From Psettodes erumei (taxonomy: Eukaryota; Chordata; Actinopteri; Pleuronectiformes; Psettodidae), in assembly GCA_016785225.1 (NCBI GenBank), contig JAFBJZ010000433.1, forward strand, positions 186,001 to 250,000: 64,000 nt of DNA, in the 5' to 3' direction. The notes under the pieces were generated by a model. That model was given only the letters and a program-made list of their open reading frames with translations, was not told where the DNA came from and searched no databases. The position numbers and the translations under genes were made by a program. Below, piece by piece: positions 34,481 to 45,240 of the stretch. Each line of letters begins with the position of its first letter. Position 1 is the stretch's first letter.

Positions 34481-34610
34481 TGGTTGCACACTCATGACCC
34501 TATGACATCATTGGTCTTGTGACAATCCCCCACCTGACCTGGGCAAATGAGAATATTCATAGCCTTGTGACTGTGTTTTCATTTCAAGGAGATGCCACAA
34601 CTGTCAAATG

Positions 34611-37282
34611 TCATGGCCAACATTCAGAGAACCCTCTGCATTTCCTCAGTGACCCAACCATGGCCTTCATTGCTCTTTGAAAGAATTTCCTGACTCTCCC
34701 TAGCCTGCTGTTGTTGATGCTGGCAGGTAGGACCTCATCAGATGACCCACTGTCAGCCAATTGCTCCTCAGGTGTGGTTGGAGGCTTCTTATCTCTGTGC
34801 TGTTCCTCAGGCTCACCATCAGCATAATGCTCCTTGTACAAGTTGTCTTTTACACCCGAAACAAAAGCATCTATACCTGTGGTAGCCTCTTCTCTATCAA
34901 ATGAGTTAGCCATGCTTTCACTGCCCCAACAGCAGCGAGGAACAGGTAATCCAAAATTATTTGGGTGACGGCCATCTGCAGGAGGTACAGCTGAAGGCTC
35001 CTGAGAGGGGCCTTCCTCACGAGGAAACCAATCGTCGACCACCATACCCATTTTTTCTACAGAATCTTGGATGCTGAATAAAAAGTGACAATGAGTGGAT
35101 CACACAATCAGTTAATAAATCTATCCATCAATCCAATCATGTATCTATTTAACTCTGCTGAAAACCAAAACACATTCACTTACTATGTGCTGCTGCCAAA
35201 TTTATCCTTCATATGGGCCATTGTCACAAACGGGTGTTGAAGGGCTTTCTGTGGTGTGATCCTTTTGTCAGGGTCAGTGTTCAGGAGGCCTTTCAGGAGA
35301 CTCACAAAGACTCGAAGATCCTCCAGTTCAATCCATTCCAGACTCTCCAGACCATACTAGAATCAACACAAAGTAGCTGACAGTTCAGTGTAACTGCTTC
35401 TTGTCTCTCAGTGAGCACATTGGTATTCATTCATTTAGATCACTTACTTTTATCAGATCATCCAAGCTTCTCAAACGGTAACTGCATTGGTGTCTGAAAG
35501 GCACGCTACCAGTGCTCACCTGGTATTCCTCTGGGGTCTACAGAAACAAAATATGCAGGTCAATCATATCTTCGTTTTTGTTTTAAATTTGGCAAATTGG
35601 GAGATAAAAACTGTTGAGAGCTGTACAAGGTTAAAATACCTTCATCTGCCATGTTGGGTTGTCTGTGTGCGTCTTCATTTTAAAAAATGTGTCAGTGAAC
35701 TCCCCGGCACTGAGAACGTGGTCCTCAGGCTGGCCCAGCATTTCGAAAATGTCTTTCATCTGGAGAGAAAACATAATAATACAATAATACATAAAGAATT
35801 ATGTCAGCCTATACCAAGTCCCCTGCTGGATTTTGAAATGTGTCTGGGGCAGAATATAAAGGTCTCTGCTCATATCTGATTCATCAAGATACTTACAGAC
35901 TGGTACTCATAGTCAGTGTTAAACATGTTGTTGCCGATGTACAAGCATCCCAGCACACAGCCAAGACCCCACATGTCTATGGCCTCAGAGATAGGGAGGC
36001 CAAGGAAGAGTTCAGGTGCCCTGTAAGCAGAGTACAAGAATCATAAGTACTGTTAGGTACCATGTCAAATTCAGCACGTATACTGAAGGTTGACACAACT
36101 TCTACTAGATCATTTACAGCAAAAACAGACAATTGCAAACATGTCAACAGATGATCTTTGCAGATTGAACCCACCTGTAACCCAGAGGCTGATCAGGCAG
36201 GTATGGTGTCTCTGAGACATTGAAGGCTAAGCCAAAGTCTATCAGCTTCACCCGGAAAGGCTGATCCTGGTGGTTTATCAGCATCACATTGTCTGGTTTC
36301 AGGTCATAGTGGATAATACCAATGCTCTTCAGGGCAGCAAAGGTCGTCAGCAGCTGCAAAGACAAAGGACACAATGTAGACAGTAAAAGTTTTTAGCATG
36401 TAACTTGTGGCTTAGGATGTTACTATCATATGCTGATATATTAATCACAGACATGTAGTTTTTACCTGGTACGCTATTGGCCGGATCTCATTGAGAGATA
36501 GGGGCCTCCACTGTTTGTTGACCAGATCACAAAGATCCATGTCCAGCCTCTCAAAAACAAAACAGGTTTGGCCTTGATGTTCAAACGTCTCAAAAAGGTG
36601 AATCACATTCTTCTTGACAGGGTCCAGAACACTCGCTTCTTTGAGCATTTTGATCTGAGGAGAAAACAAGAAGGCAAAATAAGTAGTTTTAAGGGTCTTA
36701 ACATGGTGAAAATACTTCATTGTCAAAATGAATTAAATTAACTACCTCTCTTACAGCCAGCTCATCCGTTGTAATGATCTTTAAGGCCACTTGGTGTAAT
36801 GTCTTTATATTCACAGCAGTGGCAACTTTGCCAAAGGCCCCCTCTCCAATGAAGTCTGTGATTTGGTAGCAAGCTGTGTTGCCACACAGGATGTCTCCTA
36901 TCAGGACGTTGGATGTCCTTTTTTCATTCTTTATTGCTGCAGCCCCAGCAGAAAAGCAGTACATGATGAGAGAAGAACAATAACAAGAAAATATAATCAT
37001 ACAAATATATAATGGCAATCAAATAATTTATTCATGTAAGAGTAAATGTCTTGCATTGAAAATGGTATAAAGTAGGTCCTGTATGTGTTATCAGAAAAAT
37101 GCGTTTCAACTATCAAAGGTAAAAAAAATTCAAATAAAAAACATATTTTGTCATATTTTCAATAGTAAATGATGAGGAGTATGGGCGAATAAGTATACTC
37201 CTCATCACTCTGTTTATGTGTACAGGTAGTTTTCCTTACCATTTTTATATGCTGCCAAACAGTTGGATGATGATGAAGACAT
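34611..37282 (-). CDS. HIPK-like dual-specificity-type protein kinase, 523 aa, nine exons
   Basis: Minus-strand exons: 37240-37282, 36746-36936, 36466-36654, 36175-36353, 35897-36020, 35640-35759, 35448-35537, 35184-35356 and 34611-35073. All borders are GT-AG, and the sum is 1572 bases with no internal stop. The kinase domain spans about residues 38-360: glycine loop GEGAFGKV (45-52), VALK lysine 67, helix-C Glu 78, catalytic HYDLKPDN (Asp158), DFG (180-182), APE (202-204) and AIDMWGLGC. The HxDLKP motif with a non-Arg second residue, plus VFERL.M.LCDL and DPDKRITPQKALQHPFVTMAH, place it with the HIPK family. The activation segment is unusual (see findings). The tail of about 150 residues is acidic, then ends in a basic amphipathic stretch (RVRKFFQRAMKAM); it lacks the long homeobox-binding region of HIPK1-3. 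Fish carry many such short HIPK-like genes. Substrates are unknown. Confidence 0.85.
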
Positions 37283-37299
37283 TTTTTCTGCACCAAGTG

Positions 37300-37530
37300 C
37301 TTTCAAAAAATTACCCTATATAAATTCCTTTCACTCCGCTTGTAAGGTGTATTTTTGCTGAGGACAACCTGACTGTTTACAGGTTTTTCAACATCAAAGG
37401 ACTCTTTTGCTTGGACATCATAACAGACCAATATTCTATTTACGTGCTTTGATCTGAGGTAAAGTCAGGTGATGACATCAGTGGATGACATCGGTGGGTG
37501 ACATCATCAGTGATGTCACCCACTCTCCCT
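37300..37530 (-). promoter_or_regulatory. Upstream region of the HIPK-like kinase gene
   Basis: On the minus strand a TATA-like TTTATATAGG lies at about 37314-37323, only some 35 bases before the ATG at 37282. At 37466-37520 there are four close TGACATCA/TGATGTCA-like units that resemble CRE/AP-1 sites. These units belong to a dispersed repeat (family C) found again at 39013. Promoter function is inference. Confidence 0.35.
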
Positions 37531-38560
37531 TTCGGCAGCTCTTTTTTCACAAAACCTGTGTATTTCAGCCCTCGTACCTCTCACATCTTTCATTTGTCAC
37601 ACACAATTTCTTGTCATATTTTCAAAAGGAAAAATTGGGAAATTTGTGCCAGTTCAGACAGTGTGATATCTGAAGCGATAGGACTAATGGTTTTGAAATG
37701 GTCAGCCCTCAAACAATGGGTGGTCCCCTCAACTGTTCCTTTAACTCTAATGGCAAATGAGGTGTCTCTCTCCCAAGCAATAATGAAAATGTGGAGACTT
37801 TTTAAACTGCCTCATCAAGCTGATTTTTCAAGTTTATCAAGAGAAATGACACATGTATATCTTCTGCCAACTCATCTGATACTAATTCTGAAAAATATCA
37901 CCAATCTGTGCTACATTTTCTGAGTAAATGGGTGTTGTTTGGGGTCTTGCACTCAGTCTCTTGTCATTCTGTCGTGGAAACTTTTCTATTCTGCCAGGAT
38001 TCTGTTTCCACCGGGTTCTTTTCTACACAAAGTAAAGTTGAAGCTGTCAGGAACAAAGATTCTTAGAGTCCGGAGTCAAGCTCAAAAGTCTTTACTGGTT
38101 GCAACACAGGATGTCACTCAGCAGCCCCGCACGTGTGCTGACCTACAGAGTGGCATACAGAGAAATAAAGAACATGGTTTTTATACTTTTCTAAATACAT
38201 GAGTGTGTATTACAAAAGGCATACGTGACTAGAGACATGTATCCCCACATATGGGAGCTCAAAAGCAGGAAACCCTTTGGAAAATCCCTTACAGAACAGC
38301 AGAAAACAGGAAACTCCTTACAGGATTAAAATATATTTTTCAGACATCCTCAGGTCATCGTAACCCTCAGGCCATTGTCTGGACAGTAGAGGTAAAAAGT
38401 TCATAGGTACACATGCACTCATAGTACATTTACCATTACAATTCCTTCTGACTGCAGGCACACAGCTGATTCAGATCAGCTGATTAGGTGCTTTCTCTTC
38501 AAATACACACACATACACACAGACACACACACACATTTGTCTTGTTACTTGAGGGGACAC
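37460..38560. repeat. Dispersed repeat, family C, copy 1 (interrupted by a solo LTR)
   Basis: Aligns with 39005-39600: TGATGTCACCCACTCT, TTTGTGCCAGTTCAGACAGT, GTGGTCCCCTCAACTGTTCC and AGCTGATTC..ATCAGC appear in the same order in both. The solo LTR at 37970-38440 splits it. A short (CA)n tract follows at 38507-38533. Confidence 0.65.
37970..38440 (-). mobile_element. Solo LTR, 471 bp, with 4-bp target duplication
   Basis: On the plus strand it begins TGTCGTGGAAAC and ends CATTTACCATTACA, and is flanked by ATTC at 37966-37969 and 38441-38444. It is the inverse of the LTR at 60502-60973, with the same borders. In sense orientation (minus) it has a TATAAAAA box and an AGTAAAG poly(A)-like signal further on. 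A 4-bp duplication fits a class I retrovirus-type integrase. Confidence 0.8.
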
Positions 38561-38579
38561 TAGATTGACTTACATTCAT

Positions 38580-39610
38580 TATGTGCATGCTTGCAATGTA
38601 TATACTACAATTGTGCGCGTTTATTATTATTCTTATATCAAAACTTTGTCCGCTAACTCGTCCCGCAGCTTTGAGAAAAGTGCCACATATGTTATATCAA
38701 AAGGTGTGGTTTGATCAGGAATGGTGTGCTATGACTTTTCTTGGCATTCGGCGTCACCACGGTGACAAAAATGGCGAAAAACGGCAAGATTTTTTCCCAT
38801 AGGAATGAATGGGGAACGGTTGGAAAAAATTTCGAAAACATGTCAACTTTGGAGCCTCACAGTGTCGTCATGCTTTGACATAGAGACACGGTTGAAATTT
38901 TCCGATCGGCATTTCGACCGATATCACGGTTTTGCCGAAACCGCGATTTACGTTTTATGCTCTTTTTCAGATGTTTCAAACTTTATAATGGGTGTGTATT
39001 GCCGCGGCCAGAGTGGGTGATGTCAGTGATGACATCACGCACTCTAACTTTCAGCCTCTCCTCTTGTCACACAAATTTTTGTGTTTCAGCTCTCCTCACG
39101 CCCACACATTTAATTTCTCGCACACTATTTTTACATAAAAACTTTGAGAAATTTGTGCCGGTTCAGACGGTGTGACTGCCGAAGCCCTACGATTTACGTT
39201 TTTTTGTCAGCGCTGCCTCAAGCAGCAGGTGGTTCCCTTAACTGCTCCATCCGCTCCAATGTTAAATTCTGAATTTCTCTCCCGCCCAAAATCGCGAATG
39301 TGTGGCATTTTAAAACTGTTCCTGTATGGTCATTTTTTGCAGTACCGACATATATCGCACACGTGTGCGTTCGGCCAAGTCTTGTGACACCTCTTGTTGA
39401 AAAATTTTGCCAATACGAGCTACGGTTTTGGCGTGAGATGAATTTGTTTGGGGGCATCACGCTCAATCAGTTAACATTGCGATTGGGGGCCTCTCAGCAG
39501 TCAAGTGCTGTGCATTTCCACAGCAGCTCGTGTGTGCTGGCAAAGCTGATTCCAATCAGCCAATCAGACGCCTTCTCTTGACCCCTCCCAACAGACACAC
39601 AGACATGTTT
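38580..39610. repeat. Dispersed repeat, family C, copy 2
   Basis: The part from 39005 aligns with 37490-37960. The 5' part has CGCTAACTCGTCCCGCAGCT and GGCGTCACCACGGTGACAAA, which look like conserved repeat core. No protein of note is encoded. A third, shorter trace (CTGCAGCTAATTCAGCTCAG) is at about 40224-40290. Confidence 0.6.
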
Positions 39611-39735
39611 GTCAGCTTAGCTATTCATAGAGTGCCTTCCATTTGTTTCCTATGGAATCAGCCAAACTCTCCATATAACGGCAACTTGCCTGAGCCTTTC
39701 CCTTACACTAACTGCAATGTACACCACACAGACAC

Positions 39736-39740
39736 ACATA

Positions 39741-39803
<63 letters not shown>

Positions 39804-39809
39804 CAGACA

Positions 39810-39855
<46 letters not shown>

Positions 39856-39891
39856 ACCACACACACACACACTCAGAAACACACACAACCA

Positions 39892-39937
<46 letters not shown>

Positions 39938-39956
39938 TTACACACACACACACAAA
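39736..39956. repeat. Long compound (CA)n microsatellite
   Basis: Over 200 bases of nearly pure CA repeats with a few interruptions. All threonine/histidine or valine/cysteine open frames over it are artefacts. Confidence 0.95.
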
Positions 39957-40004
39957 TGGGGGTTCAGGTGCGGTCGCTCAGCATGCACATATATATAACT
40001 GCTA

Positions 40005-40920
40005 CTTGCCAAACCTTAATCTAAACCGAACCCTACCCTAACCCTAATACATTTCCTCACTTTCCAAATGAATGATTTTCATTGTAGGGACCTGCTTCTT
40101 GTCCCAACAAGGGAGGCAGGTCCCCATGATATGACTACGTAAACAGGTTTGGGTCCCTACAACATGAGGTATACCTGGCCCATACACACACACACACACA
40201 CAGACACACTCTCCACACATGTGCTGCAGCTAATTCAGCTCAGCTAATTTGACACCTTCTCTTCAGACAGCTTCAATTGCAGCTATAAATAGGAGGGTAA
40301 TTTGACATACTCGTTACAAAAACTGATATGACTTAATTGCTAGGTGTTACTACTGACATTTACAGTCATGTTGCAACATAACTTGATTTTGCAGTTCCTC
40401 TCTGTGGCCACTCGACGGCAGTAAACCCTGATGATTCTACAAACATGACATTTAACATAAAATTCAAACACCACAGCAGTGTTCCTATAGTTCTGTCCAC
40501 GCCCAGATGAAGAGTGAAGTCAACTGAGGTGAGAAAAAAAATCTTACATGGCAATATTTTAGGCCTTGCTGGCATGTATTCCATCATGCAAAAGAAAAAG
40601 TAACAGCACATGATATACAGGACATCTCTTTTCAAATGATTTGTTATTTCAGTCATTTCGGTGTAAGGAATATAAGAAAGAAAATTTTTTCCATTGATAT
40701 GAGCAGTTTGAAACATTTATGCCCACATTTATTTTTCAGTTGTCAAATTCATCTGTAATTTTGGTAATATCTTGTTGCATCCCATATAATTTTGGTGGTT
40801 GCCAAAATGAAATAAAACCAAGATTCACCTTGAAATATATTTTGAGTGTGCTACTCATTTAAGATCTGAAAACCTGTTTCCCACAATTGTTCACACAAGA
40901 CATAAAGCAGTGGCTGCCCT
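40005..40920. other. Repeat-rich spacer
   Basis: Contains CCCTACCCTAACCCTAATAC (telomere-like units) at about 40029, a CAGGTCCCCATGATATGACT block typical of common fish repeats, and a short (CA)n tract at 40183-40202. No gene was recognised in the rest. Confidence 0.4.
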
Positions 40921-43036
40921 AAAACCATCTGTCATTCTCTCCACATTTGCATTTGTATAAATCTCTTCCAGTGGCCAGGATATTATCCCAGCCGGGTATC
41001 TGATCACTGGCATGGCATAGGTGTTAATGGCTTGGATCTTATTTTTGCCATTCAGCTGACTTCAGGACCTGCCTTACCCTCTGGACGTATTTGGCTGTGG
41101 CTGACCTCCGAGCTGCCTCCTCATGATTATCGTTTGTGTTATGATCCATGTCCTTTTGGGTTTCTGCCTGGTGTTATCTGTTAGAGCTCCCCCTGGTGTT
41201 CTTACCCCGCTCTTGGTTAATCACCTGACTAATTCCTCGCACCTGTGTCTCATTTGCTCATCACTCCCCAGTGTATTTAAACCCTGCTTCACACTTCCAT
41301 GGTGTCGAATCGTGACCATTTCATGCCCAAGCCGAGATCCCTGTACGCTTAGCCTGATCTGTTTTCGTAGACCCAGTTTTGCCTGACCACCGTTTATTGC
41401 TCTAGCCCCTTGGATTTGTTTGCTGTTTCTCTGGTTTTTCTGACTCGGACTGTTTGACTACGCCTCTGGTTTTGCTGCTCTGGTTTTCTGACCCTTCTTA
41501 CGGACTTGAGATACGGATTTTTGGATTTGCGGATTTTGGACTGTCGCTAATAAAGATCATTGTCAGCACACACTGTCTTGCGACTGGTTCCTGTACTGAT
41601 CATCACAGTTTGCCTGTGGGATCCCCAGGCATTTGTAACTGTCCTGCACATCTGCAATGTTCCCTTCGGGTAGGTCAACCCCCCTTGGTCAACCCACCTT
41701 TCCTCTTCTAGATATCATCAGCCCACATTTATCTAGTCCGAATGACATTCCAATGTCTTTGCTGTAGATCCGAGTGAGGTGAATCAGGGAATCAATGTCA
41801 CGCTCATTCTTAGCATACAGCTTGATGTCATCCATGTAGAGGAGGTGGCTGATGGTTTTTCCACTTTGGAACTGGTACCCATAGCCACTCTATGAGATGA
41901 TCTGCCTGAGGGGGTTTAGGCCTACGCAGAACAGCAGGGGGGACAGAGCATCTCCTTGGTATATGCCGCATCTGATGCTCACCTGTGCAACTGGTTTTGA
42001 GTTGGCCTCCAGAGTCGTGTTCCACAGCCTCATCGAGTTCTGGATGAACTCTCTTAGGGTCCTGTTGATGTTGTACAGCTTTAGGTACTCCAGTATCCAT
42101 GTGTGTGGCATCGAATCATAGGCCTTCTTGTAGTCAATCCAGGCAGTGCACAGGTTGGTGTTCCTCGTCTTGCAATCTCGGGCAATCGCCCTGTCCACCA
42201 GTTGCTGGTGTTTGGCTCCTCTGGTGTTATTGCCTACACCTTTCTGTGCTCTGCTCATGTATTGCTCCATGTGCCTACTCATCTTAGCCACTATGATGCC
42301 TGATAGGAGCTTCCATGTGGTGCTGAGGCAGGTTATAGGCTGGTAATTGGATGGTATTGTTCCCTTCTGGGGGTCCTTCATTATGAGGACTGTCCGGCCT
42401 TGGGTTAGCCACTCTGGGTGGTTTCCTGATATTAGCAGCTGGTTCATCTGTGCTGCTAGGCATTCATGGAGTGCAGTCAGCGTCTTGGGGGCTGTCCAAC
42501 TCTTCATTTTGGACACTCTGGTTTGGATGTCTGCTAGCGTGATGACTACTGGGTCTTGTTCTGGGAGTTGGCTGTGCTCTGCTTGTAAGTCTTTCAGCCA
42601 TTGGGCATTATTGTTGTGGGTTGCCTCTTTCTCCCAGATACTCTTCCAGTATTGCTCAGTCTCAGCCCTGGGTGGCTCCATTGTCATCCTGTTACCCTGC
42701 CATTCTGAGTAGACCTTAGCTGGGTTGGTGGAGAACACCCTGTTTATTTTCCTGGCCTCTACCTCACTTGTGTACCTCTTTAGGCAGGTAGCTAGGGCTT
42801 TGAGCCTTTGCTTAGCAGTCTCCAGTGCCTCAGCTGTGGGCAGCTTGTTGTATTTCCTGGGCAGCTCTTTCCTTACATTCACACCCCTGCTTAGTTCTGT
42901 TAGGAGGCTGACTTCTTTCCATGCCGCCACGATTTCTGCCTCTAGCCTTCTCCTCCATGGGGCTCGCTCATACTTACTATTCATGCTGTTCATCTTGTAG
43001 CCAAGCATCTCTAGGATTACTGTGGCCGCTATATAT
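40920..43036 (-). pseudogene. R4/Dong-clade (Rex6-like) LINE, truncated, with LTR insertion
   Basis: A 395-codon open frame (43077-41890) includes YERAPWRRRLEAEI, RVSKMKSWTAPK, MSRAQKGVGNNTRGAKHQQL, WIDYKKAYDSMPHTWILEYL and IYQGDALSPLLFCVGLNPL. In another frame follows HLLYMDDIKLYAKNERDID with the YMDD active site, then LPEGNIADVQDSYKCLGIPQ. These are hallmarks of R4/Dong-type LINEs. After the LTR insertion the frame resumes as HEEAARRSATAKYVQRVRQ and peters out near 40960. The 5' end is cut by a Tc1 fragment at about 43037, and the C-terminal endonuclease end is missing. Confidence 0.8.
41137..41607 (+). mobile_element. Solo LTR, 471 bp, with 5-bp target duplication
   Basis: Starts TGTTATGATCC and ends GATCATCACA (short inverted ends, TG...CA). 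It is flanked by GTTTG at 41132-41136 and 41608-41612. It has a TATA-like GTATTTAAACC near 41272 and AATAAAG at about 41548-41554. The LINE frame continues on both sides. The 5-bp duplication fits a Ty3/gypsy-type or related LTR element; the internal region has been lost by LTR recombination (inference). It is unrelated to the LTRs at 37970 and 60502. Confidence 0.85.
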
Positions 43037-43770
43037 GCTGACAACAAAATCACACAAAAATTAAAGTGGAAAAACACACTACAGGCTGATCCAACTTTGA
43101 TGTAATGTCCTTAAAACAAGTCAAAATGAGGCTCAGTAGTGTGTATGGCCTCCACGTGCCCGTATGACCTCCCTACCATGCCTGGGCATGCTCCTGATGA
43201 GATGGTCTCCTGAGGGATCTCCTCCCAGACCTGGACTAAAGCATCCGCCATCTCCTTGACAGTCTGTGGTGCAACATGGCATTGGTGGATGGAGCGAGAC
43301 ATGAAGTCCCAGATGTGCTCAGTTGGATTCAGGTCTGGGGAACGGGTGGGCCAGTCCATAGCATCAATGCCTTTGTCTTGCAGGAACTGCTGACACAGTC
43401 CAGCCACATGAGGTCAAGCATTTTCTTGCATTAGGAGGAACCCAGGGCCAACTGCACCAGCATATGGTCTCACAAGGGGTCTGAGGATCTCATCTCAGTA
43501 CCTAATGGCAGTCAGGCTACCTCTGGTGAGTACATGGAGGGCTGTGCGGCCCCCCAAAGAAATGCCACCCCACACCATTACTGACCCACTGCCAAACCGG
43601 TCATGCTGGAGGATGTTGCAGGCAGCAGAACGTTCTCCACGTCATCTCCAGACTCTGTCATGTCTGTCACATGTGCTCAGTGTGAACCTGCTTTCATCTG
43701 TGAAGAGCCCAGGGCACCAGTAGCGAATTTGCCAATCTTGGTATTCTCTCACCATCCAGAAACTCCAGTT
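43037..43770 (-). pseudogene. Tc1-like transposase fragment (C-terminal half)
   Basis: Minus-strand frames include WQIRYWCPGLFTDESRFTLS, GSVMVWGGISLGGRTALHVL and MDWPTRSPDLNPTEHIWDFM, the DDE-type blocks of Tc1 transposases. The 3' non-coding part at 43037-43100 (AAGTTGGATCAGCCTGTAGT, reversed) is that of a common fish Tc1 family. The N-terminal DNA-binding half and left end are missing, and a TGA/TAG break interrupts the frame near 43410. Confidence 0.8.
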
Positions 43771-43784
43771 GCCCCTCCTTGGTA

Positions 43785-44765
43785 TAGATGGTGTACAGGA
43801 GAGGGCTCAGCACACAGCCCTGTGGAGAGACAATGCTGAGCATCAGGGTGGATGATCTCCTGTTACCAATCTTGACATACTGTGGTCTGTCAGTGAGGAT
43901 GTTTTTGATCCAGGCGCATGTGGTGAGGGAAGTCGATCAGCTTGGCTATGAGGATATCTGCGCTGATGGTACTGAAGGCCGAGCTGAAGTTGATGAAGAG
44001 CGTCATTACTGGTGGTGCAGTGCAGAGTGTAGGGCAGTAGAGATGGCGTACTCAGTGGACCTATTCGTCTTGTAGACAAATTTAAGGGGGTCGTAGCTGG
44101 GGGGATTTTGCACCCACGGGTGTTAGGGCGATGGGTCTGTAGACATTGAGGCTACTGATGGTGGCGGACTTGGGGATGGGGACTATTGTTGTTGATTTCA
44201 GAAAGTGGGAGATGGTGACTGGTGACTGCGAGAGGTTGAAAAATCTGGTGAACCAGGTAGACAGCTGGTCAGCACAGGCCTTGAGTACCCTCCCAGGTAT
44301 AGCAGCTTTCCTCTGATTCACTGCCCTGAACACACTGTAAACCTGGTGTTCTTGGAAGGTGAGATTGTGTGGGCTGAGCTGAGAGGAGGCTATGATCATG
44401 GAGGTGTGTGTGGAAGGGATGTTTATTGTTTTCTCATCACTTTTCATAGTGATTTAGCTCTTCTGCTAATGAGAAGTCAATAATTCCTATGCTTGTCCTG
44501 CTGCCTTAATAGTTATGTAATGTGTTTCAGGCCCTCCCATGCGTGCCTGGGGTTGTTGTCTGAGAGGTGATCCGACAGCTTACTTACATAGGCCAGTTTT
44601 GCCTCTCTGGTGCTCATTTTCAGGTCTGCCCTTGCTCTGCTGCCCGTCATCCAGGGTTTGTGGTTAGGGTAGACACGGACTCGCTTTTCTGTGGTGACAG
44701 TGTCCATGCAGTGCATGATGTAACTTAGCACTGCATCTGTGTCTATATATTCAAACAAAGTCATA
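43785..44765 (-). pseudogene. L2/Rex1-type LINE fragment (reverse transcriptase middle)
   Basis: Minus-strand pieces: PNHKPWMTGSRARADLKMST (44690-44620), FRAVNQRKAAIPGRVLKACA (44330-44270) with STTIVPIPK, then KFVYKTNRSTEYAISTALHS and QGCVLSPLLYTIYT near 43810. Many stops and shifts. It belongs to the same broad clade as the 27.5-33 kb LINE but is a separate copy, joined to the Tc1 fragment at about 43780. Confidence 0.7.
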
Positions 44766-45240
44766 CAACAGTGTTAGTGAGTTGCATTTCAATCTTGCAA
44801 GGATCAGGAAACAAAGACAATGTGGAACTGGCTTCTTATTGGTGAAAGTGTGGCCCATCCTATTTCAATGGGTTAGTCTTACATCCTAAATGTGTTCCAA
44901 ACAAGCACTGAGAACAGTGTTAGCCAGTTGTATTTCACCCTTGAAAGGATGAGTATAGGCTACATACTCAGAAATGTGGAACTAACTTCTTATTGGTAAA
45001 CAACCTCCCACGTGAATTCATTAATATTATATGTTTTAATGTACTCCAGAGATTTAGACCAGTATTAGTGTCTTCCATCTTACACATTCTCGCACTAAAT
45101 GTATCCCAAACATGAACTTATAGTACAACAGTGTTAGCTAGTTTGGAATGATCAGGAATGATATTATTCTATTTTAAAATGGCTCCTGATTGGTTATGTT
45201 AGTCTAGTAAAATTTTATCCAAACTAACACTATTTGGGTT
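44766..45240. repeat. Diverged direct repeats
   Basis: ACAACAGTGTTAGTGAGTTG at 44766, GAACAGTGTTAGCCAGTTG at about 44911 and ACAACAGTGTTAGCTAGTTT at about 45123 start three related segments. The first two also share ATGTGGAACT..CTTCTTATTGGT.AA. Spacing is uneven (about 145 and 212). Confidence 0.55.

Noticed and set aside
37939..38202. 87-codon frame near the solo LTR
   Set aside because: It reads through the LTR in the antisense direction and has no domain.
39530..39998. Several overlapping Thr/His- or Val/Cys-rich frames
   Set aside because: All are translations of the CA/GT microsatellite.
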